Shown one piece after another: positions 52,194 through 57,827 of a stretch of 57,827 nt of DNA. This stretch comes from Akkermansia sp. GTDB lineage: Bacteria; Verrucomicrobiota; Verrucomicrobiia; Verrucomicrobiales; Akkermansiaceae. The notes below the pieces were generated by a model that worked only from the letters and a program-made list of their open reading frames with translations, ran no database searches and had not been told where the DNA came from. Every line of letters starts with the position of its first letter. The stretch's first letter is position 1. The stretch is from positions 1 to 57,827 of the forward strand of contig JAFUQZ010000051.1 of NCBI GenBank assembly GCA_017472085.1. Direction: 5' to 3'. A program made the position numbers and the translations under genes.

Positions 52194-53048
52194 ATGCCGA
52201 AGATTGCGCTCATTCAGCAGGAAGCCGTGGCAGAGCCCGCGGAAAACAAGCAGCTGCAGATGCAGGCCATCCGCGAGGCCGCCGCAGGCGGGGCCCGGAT
52301 TATCTGCACGCAGGAGATGTGCACCACGCTCTATTTCTGCCGCACGCAGGATTGCGACCTCTTTGACTCCGCCGATCCCATCCCCGGACCGTGGACGGAT
52401 GAGCTGTGTGCCCTGGCGGCAGAGCTGAAGGTGGTGCTGGTGGTGGCCGGCTTCGAAAAACGCGCCACCGGGCTCTACCACAATACCGCCTGGGTCATCG
52501 ATGCGGACGGCTCGTTCCTGGGCAGCTACCGCAAGATGCATATCCCGCAGGACCCGGGATTCGAGGAAAAATTCTACTTCACCCCCGGTGATTTGGGCTA
52601 CAAATGTTTTGATACGGCCTACGGGCGCATCGGCGTGCTCATCTGCTGGGACCAGTGGTACCCGGAGGCGGCGAGACTCACCGCCATGGAGGGCGCGGAA
52701 ATCATTTTCTACCCCACGGCCATCGGCTGGATTCCCGGCGAGGAGGAGCTCTACACCGCCCAGCACTGTGCCTGGGAGACGGTGCAGCGCGGGCACGGGG
52801 TGGCCAACGGCTGCTACATCTGCGCGGTGAACCGCTGCGGCACGGAGGGCGAAACCACGTTCTGGGGCCAGTCGTTCGTATCGGACTACTGCGGGCAGAT
52901 TGTGGCCAAGGCTCCGGTGAAGGAGCGCACCATCCTGTACGCAGATATTGATTTGGCAGCGCTGGAAGCCCACCGCCGCATCTGGCCCTTCTTCCGCGAC
53001 CGCCGCATTGATTCCTACTCCGGCATCACCCGCCGCTGGGGCAAATAA
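52194..53048 (+). CDS. aguB: N-carbamoylputrescine amidase (nitrilase superfamily)
   Basis: 284 residues with the nitrilase triad: Glu41 (TQEMCTT), Lys114 (SYRKMHIPQD), Cys151 (LICWDQWYPE). EMCTTLYFC and HIPQDPGFEEKFYF are typical of the N-carbamoylputrescine branch rather than of other nitrilases. It hydrolyses N-carbamoylputrescine to putrescine, CO2 and ammonia in the agmatine route. The agmatine deiminase partner is not in the window. The mRNA appears leaderless; hrpA follows after 20 bases. Confidence 0.9.
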   Translation: MPKIALIQQEAVAEPAENKQLQMQAIREAAAGGARIICTQEMCTTLYFCRTQDCDLFDSADPIPGPWTDELCALAAELKVVLVVAGFEKRATGLYHNTAWVIDADGSFLGSYRKMHIPQDPGFEEKFYFTPGDLGYKCFDTAYGRIGVLICWDQWYPEAARLTAMEGAEIIFYPTAIGWIPGEEELYTAQHCAWETVQRGHGVANGCYICAVNRCGTEGETTFWGQSFVSDYCGQIVAKAPVKERTILYADIDLAALEAHRRIWPFFRDRRIDSYSGITRRWGK

Positions 53049-53068
53049 TCCCCCTGCCCCCCTCCTGC

Positions 53069-56000
53069 ATGAGCGCCCCCCCGCGATTCACCTACCCGGA
53101 TTTGCCCATCTCCCGTCATCGGCGAGAGATAGCGGAGGCGCTGCGGCAGCATCAGGTGGTCGTGGTCGTGGGCGAAACCGGCAGCGGCAAAACCACCCAG
53201 CTGCCCAAGATTGCGCTGGAGGTGGCCGGCAATCGGAAAGGCAGGCTGGGCTGCACCCAGCCGCGCCGTCTGGCCGCCGTGGCCGTTGCCCGCCGCATTG
53301 CAGAGGAGGTGGGCTGCGAACCGGGCGGCTATGTGGGCTACCAGGTACGCTTCGATGACCGCACCGGGCCGGACACGCAGCTGAAGCTGATGACGGACGG
53401 TATTCTGCTGGCAGAGACGCAGAACGACCGCGATTTGCGGCAGTACCACACCATCATTCTGGACGAGGCGCACGAGCGCAGCCTCAACATCGACTTCCTG
53501 CTGGGCTACATGAAGCTGCTGCTGGCACGGCGGCGGGATATGAAGCTCATCATCTCCTCTGCCACCATGGATGCCGGGGCGTTCTCAGAGTTTTTCGGCG
53601 GGGCTCCGGTCATCAACGTGGAGGGGCGCACCTACCACGTGGATATGCACTACATGCCCCCCCGTCACAGCGAGGAGGAGCTGCCGCAGCATGTCTGCCG
53701 CGCCGTGGAATGGCTCTCGGAATACGATTCCGGGGGAGATGTGCTGGTCTTTCTGCCCGGCGAGCGGGAAATCCGCGATTGTGCCGCCGAGCTGGAGGCC
53801 ATGAACCTGCCCCGCACGGATATTCTGCCCCTGTTTGCCCGGTTGGGACTCGGTGAACAGCAGCGCATCTTTCACCCCACCCGCGGCACCCGCCGCATCG
53901 TGCTGGCCACGAACGTGGCGGAGACCTCGCTCACCATTCCCGGTATCATCTACGTGATAGACAGCGGGCTGGCCCGCATCTCCCGCTACCTGCCGGGCCG
54001 CCAGATTCAGCGGCTCCAGGTGGAGCCCATCTCGCAGGCCAGCGCCCGCCAGCGCGCCGGTCGCTGCGGTCGCGTGACCGAGGGTGTCTGCATCCGCCTG
54101 TATTCTGAAACGGACTTTGAGAACCGCGAGCCGTTCACCGACCCGGAAATCAAGCGCAGCGCGCTCGCCGGGGTCATCCTCCGCATGGCGGACCTGCGGC
54201 TGCCACCGCTGGGCGAGTTCCCCCTGCCGGATCCGCCCGGCCCGCGTCTGGTGAATGAGGGCTACAAAACCCTGCGCGAAATCAGCGCCCTGGACCGCGC
54301 GAAAAAACTCACCGATATCGGCCGCAGCCTGGCGCGGCTGCCGCTCGACCCGCGTCTGGGCCGCATGCTGCTGGAGGCGAAGCACGAACAGGCCCTGCCG
54401 GAGCTGCTGGTCATGGTGGCCGGACTCTCCATCATGGACCCCCGCGAGCGGCCTGCCGAGTTCACCGCCCAGGCAGACCGGGCACACGCCCAATGGCGGG
54501 ATGAGGACAGCGATTTTCTCTCCATGCTGAAACTGTGGCGCGCCACGCTGGAGTTTGCCGAGCGCCGCGGACTGCGCCGCAACCAGCTGCGCCGCTGGTG
54601 CAGCAAGAATTACCTGAGCTTCCTCCGCATCGTCGAATGGCACAATCTGGTGCAGGATTTATCCGCCGCGCTGGCCGACACCATGCGCTGGCGCATCCCG
54701 GAGCTGCCGCCGGAGGCGGAACAGGCCTCCTCCGAGCGCATCCACCGTGCCCTGCTGGCAGGTGCACCGCTCCAAATCGGATTCTGGCGACCGGATGAAA
54801 AGGTATACCGCGGCGCAGGCGGACGCGACTTTGCCATTTTCCCGGGCAGCGGACTCTTCAAACGCAAAAAGCGCCCGGAATGGATTATGGGTGCGGAGCT
54901 GGTGGAGACCGGTCGGCTCTGGATGCGCCGCACAGCTGTTCTCGACCCCGCCTGGGTGGAGCAGATTGCCCCGCAGCTCTGCTCCCACCATGCCTATGAC
55001 GCCGCCTGGGACAAAGCCGCCGGGGTGGTCTACGCCAAAGAGCGCGTCACCTGCGGCGGGCTCACCATTATTGATGGCCGCCGCATCTCCTATGCCCGCT
55101 GCAACCCCGCCGGTGCCCGCGATATCATGATTCGCGATGCCATCCTGGCACAGCAGCTCAAAAATCCCGCACCCTTCCTGGAGCATCTGGCCGAGATGCG
55201 CGAAACTGTCAGCACGGTGGAGAACAAGCTGCGCCGCCGCGACCTCATCTGGTGCGCAGAGGGCGTGTACCGATTCTTCGATGAACGCATCCCGGCCGAT
55301 GTCAACAGCGAAAAAGCCCTCCGGCGCTGGCGCGAGAAAGCAGAGGCCAAAGACCCGCAACTCCTCTTTGTTCCCTATGCGGACTGCGTCTATCCGGGGG
55401 AGGATAATGCCCCGGCCGACCTGTACCCGGATGAAATTGAGGTGCAGGGACAGCAGTACCCCGTCTATTATAACCACGCTCCCGGTGCAGCGGATGATGG
55501 GGTCACCCTCGGCGTCCACATCGACCAGCTGGCAGACTTCCCGGACTGGCTGCCCGGCTGGAACATCCCCGCGCACCTGGCAGACCGTGCAGAGACGCTG
55601 CTGCGCACGCTTCCCAAGGATTTACGCGCCTTCCTCATGCCCATTGCCGAGGCGGCGGACGACTTCTTCGAAGAATGGTACGACCGCGAGCCCGACCGCC
55701 CGCCGGAACAGGCCCTGGCCGAATTCGTGATGAAGCGCAGCAACAAACTCTGCAACGCCTCCCAGTTCGACACCTCCCGACTCCAGCCGGAACACATCAC
55801 CAAAATATGGGTCTGCGATGATAAGGGCGATGAGCTCGCCCTCGGTACCGATGCCGCCACGCTCCGCGAAAAACTCGCCGATTATCAACAGAAACGCTTC
55901 CGCAAAAAAGCGGCGCGCACCTTCTCCACCTCCCCCATGACCCGCTGGGACTGCGGGGAGCTGCCCGCCACCGTGGATGTGGGCACCGGCACCGGATTCC

Positions 56001-56773
56001 CCGCTCTGGAGGACGATGGCGAGCGAGTCCGCATCCGCGTCTTCCCCACAGAGGAAGAAGCCACCGCTGCCCATCGCGCCGGCGTGCGCCGTCTGGCGCT
56101 GCTGCGCCATGGCGACTTCATCAGCGGCATCCGAAAGCGGCTACCCATCAAGAGCATGGTCGTCAAACTGGCCATGAGCACCCTGGGCTGCGAACCGAAA
56201 AACAACGTGCAGGAAACGCTGCTCGCAGCCATGAATGCCACCCTCGCCCCCCTGCCCCGCACGGCAGAAGAGTTCGATACCGCCTGTCTGCGCATGCGAG
56301 AGCGGCTCTACGACACCATCTCCGGCCCGCTGGAAAAGCTCTGGGAACACCTCGTCGCCGCAGAAGCACCGCTGCGCGAATACTGCCTCACCGCCGCCCG
56401 CGACCGCTACGCCGCCCGCATCGCCGAAGATTTGCAACAGGAATGGCAGTGGCTCACCCGCCCCGGCTTTCTCTCCTCCCACCCCCCGGATGCTCTGGCA
56501 GACATCGCCCGCTTCGCCCGCGGCCTCCGCGAGCGCCTGACTCGCATCGTCCAACAGCCCGCCGCCCGCGAGCTGGAGAGAATCGATACCCTCCGCGCCG
56601 CCATACGCCCGGATTTCTACACCCGCTACCCGCGCAGACTTCACCACCCGGCCTGGCTCGCCTACGGCGTGATGGTGGCCGAGTTCCGCCTCTCCCTCTT
56701 TGCCCCCGCCCTGGCCGTCAAAGGCCGATCCTCCGCCAAAAAGCTCGCCGCTGCGGCAGAGCTGCTGCCCTGA
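53069..56773 (+). CDS. hrpA: ATP-dependent RNA helicase HrpA
   Basis: 1234 residues, close to the ~1300 of HrpA. DEAH-box core: Walker A GETGSGKTTQLP (35-46), DEAHERSLN near 132, SSATMDAG, and QRAGRCGR. The helicase-associated and OB domains follow, then a long C-terminal DUF3418 region (~600-1230) typical of HrpA. In other bacteria it resolves stalled or collided ribosomes. Likely co-transcribed with the amidase gene. Confidence 0.95.
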   Translation: MSAPPRFTYPDLPISRHRREIAEALRQHQVVVVVGETGSGKTTQLPKIALEVAGNRKGRLGCTQPRRLAAVAVARRIAEEVGCEPGGYVGYQVRFDDRTGPDTQLKLMTDGILLAETQNDRDLRQYHTIILDEAHERSLNIDFLLGYMKLLLARRRDMKLIISSATMDAGAFSEFFGGAPVINVEGRTYHVDMHYMPPRHSEEELPQHVCRAVEWLSEYDSGGDVLVFLPGEREIRDCAAELEAMNLPRTDILPLFARLGLGEQQRIFHPTRGTRRIVLATNVAETSLTIPGIIYVIDSGLARISRYLPGRQIQRLQVEPISQASARQRAGRCGRVTEGVCIRLYSETDFENREPFTDPEIKRSALAGVILRMADLRLPPLGEFPLPDPPGPRLVNEGYKTLREISALDRAKKLTDIGRSLARLPLDPRLGRMLLEAKHEQALPELLVMVAGLSIMDPRERPAEFTAQADRAHAQWRDEDSDFLSMLKLWRATLEFAERRGLRRNQLRRWCSKNYLSFLRIVEWHNLVQDLSAALADTMRWRIPELPPEAEQASSERIHRALLAGAPLQIGFWRPDEKVYRGAGGRDFAIFPGSGLFKRKKRPEWIMGAELVETGRLWMRRTAVLDPAWVEQIAPQLCSHHAYDAAWDKAAGVVYAKERVTCGGLTIIDGRRISYARCNPAGARDIMIRDAILAQQLKNPAPFLEHLAEMRETVSTVENKLRRRDLIWCAEGVYRFFDERIPADVNSEKALRRWREKAEAKDPQLLFVPYADCVYPGEDNAPADLYPDEIEVQGQQYPVYYNHAPGAADDGVTLGVHIDQLADFPDWLPGWNIPAHLADRAETLLRTLPKDLRAFLMPIAEAADDFFEEWYDREPDRPPEQALAEFVMKRSNKLCNASQFDTSRLQPEHITKIWVCDDKGDELALGTDAATLREKLADYQQKRFRKKAARTFSTSPMTRWDCGELPATVDVGTGTGFPALEDDGERVRIRVFPTEEEATAAHRAGVRRLALLRHGDFISGIRKRLPIKSMVVKLAMSTLGCEPKNNVQETLLAAMNATLAPLPRTAEEFDTACLRMRERLYDTISGPLEKLWEHLVAAEAPLREYCLTAARDRYAARIAEDLQQEWQWLTRPGFLSSHPPDALADIARFARGLRERLTRIVQQPAARELERIDTLRAAIRPDFYTRYPRRLHHPAWLAYGVMVAEFRLSLFAPALAVKGRSSAKKLAAAAELLP

Positions 56774-56796
56774 CAAGCCGATATTCGGGCAGCAAA

Positions 56797-56826
56797 AACG
56801 CCGACACTCGAAAAAGCAGCAGCGTT
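56797..56826 (-). terminator. Weak terminator between hrpA and the PEP-CTERM gene
   Basis: AACGCTG/CGGCGTT stem (one G-T pair) followed by T5 on the minus strand, 3' of the PEP-CTERM pseudogene. Confidence 0.5.
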
Positions 56827-56849
56827 GAAATTTGAATATGACCGAAGTC

Positions 56850-57587
56850 TTATTTGCGGCGGCGCCGAGCCGCCAGACCTGTCAGTGCCAGCAGGCTCAG
56901 CGCAGCTGTGGTCGGCTCGGGAATGGAACCAACCTTCGTAATGGAAATCGTTGTCTTCATGTCAGCTGGAGCATCAACGTACGAAGCGGTATCATTCGTC
57001 AAATTAGAGAAATTGAACGAACTCACTACATTGGCATCTTCCAGGACATCAAACTGAATCTGGCTGTCGGCCGTCGGCGCAATCGTAAAGTAGTTGTTAC
57101 CATCGGCTGCATCGTCTTCATTGACGTATGTAAATGTCAGACCAAACTTGATCGGATTTGCCGCAGATACATTCGCAGCGGCGGGAGCATTGTACGTGTA
57201 GTTTGACAGCGTTGTCTTTGGCATCAGCTCCGGAATCATATATCCAGTTGTTTACGCTGAAGTTAAAAATACAGTCACCGGGGCGGACATAGAAACAGAA
57301 TTCATCATTACCTCCATTAATGTCGTACAGTTCCGTACCCTTCCCCGCATCCGAAGCAAGGAACGAAAGGCCACCGCCCTGCAAGAACGGATTACTCTCG
57401 GCATAAAATGACATGGTAATAGAGAAACTTTCACCGTCTGCAATAGGGGTTGCAAGGGAGAACGTTCCTGTTTGTGTGGTGGTATAGGTAACGTGGGTGG
57501 CATCACTCTGACTTACCGTCCAATCAGAAGTACCGGCAGCGACTACCCCCCTGACAGAACGCAAAGAGCTATAATCGTCTTTTTCAT
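56850..57587 (-). pseudogene. PEP-CTERM exported protein, disrupted by two frameshifts
   Basis: The gene begins MKKTIIALCVLSGG at 57587 and hits TAG after a run of six G (57546-57551). One extra G would continue as VVAAGTSDWTVSQSDATH, a normal signal-peptide end. The second segment runs to SGADAKDNAV near 57205, where dropping one A from AAA returns to the first frame: NYTYNAPAAANV... ending in the sorting tail IPEPTTAALSLLALTGLAAR plus basic residues. The two shifts (-1, +1) cancel. The tail directs export and membrane sorting by an exosortase. True pseudogene, phase-variable gene and sequence error are all possible. Confidence 0.8.
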
Positions 57588-57827
57588 CGTTTTGTAATAA
57601 GTTATATATTTATGAAATGCACGCGTCTTTTCTTTCGGCTTCCTTGCGCATTGGAATGGCTCGCTTCCAAGATTTGTGCACAGCCCGTATATCGCATTTC
57701 TAATGCGAAGTTGCACACTGCCATCAAAACATACTGCGCCATTCGCAGGGCAAAAAGGCCTTAACTGTCTAAAGGGCATCTGCAAAAAAATGGGTGCAAA
57801 AAAAGCGCCTCCCTCATCACAAGGGAA
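57588..57827. other. Region upstream of the PEP-CTERM gene
   Basis: 240 bases to the window end. A short minus frame here (57543-57785) is only the upstream extension of the signal-peptide start. AT-rich ATAAATATATAAC (minus strand, ~57603-57615) could carry a -10 box. I see no gene. Confidence 0.4.

Overview
The window looks like a chromosomal segment of a gut-type Verrucomicrobium, close to the Akkermansia group. The main reasons are the PEP-CTERM sorting tail with an Arg-rich end near 56.85 kb, the split ribosomal spc operon without S14 and L30, the abundance of ankyrin proteins, and promoters that start transcription at or very near the start codon. No rRNA genes, CRISPR array, plasmid origin or phage structural genes are visible.

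Layout. 1-400 carries two copies of a ~156-bp structured direct repeat. 0.4-4.9 kb is a minus-strand surface-glycan operon (aminotransferase, CTP-dependent nucleotidyltransferase, GNAT-LicD fusion, flippase) that probably makes and transfers a phospho-alkanolamine group. 5.0-13.6 kb is metabolism and envelope: an acetate CoA-transferase, a structured non-coding stretch, tRNA-Arg(CCU), metF with hypothetical partners, pgsA, and a DUF2157/GDYXXLXY membrane pair. 13.6-24.9 kb is an all-minus accessory island of envelope proteins: five ankyrin proteins (one fused to a dispanin/CD225 membrane domain), three more dispanin-like proteins, a DUF3592 protein, tiny ORFs, and a secreted HEETH-type putative zinc protease. 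A tyrosine integrase with an unusual active-site box sits directly beside it, followed by a palindromic array of hairpins.

25-36.4 kb mixes housekeeping genes (xerD-like recombinase, recG, a peptidoglycan amidase, a fused rpiB-glyA gene, an AlkD-like gene, tRNA-Val(CAC)) with mobile-looking pieces: a second integrase paralogue, a dispanin-DUF2752 pair, and a 23S-rRNA-intervening-sequence-type four-helix-bundle gene bounded by inverted hairpin repeats of a TTTCAC family. 36.4-46.4 kb holds trmB-tgt-yajC-aroE, proline racemase plus an EamA transporter, an M3 peptidase, a BASS-type transporter and a 7TM-HD phosphodiesterase. 46.8-52.0 kb is the ribosomal block L24-L5-S8-L6-L18-S5-L15-SecY. 52.2-57.6 kb holds N-carbamoylputrescine amidase, HrpA and a PEP-CTERM gene broken by two frameshifts.

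The best candidates for something undescribed are the ankyrin-dispanin island, the IVP gene inside inverted hairpin repeats together with the related hairpin array after the integrase, the zinc-ligand-less TGT, and the structured element at 6.6-6.8 kb. Function for these is inference; the sequence features themselves are read directly.
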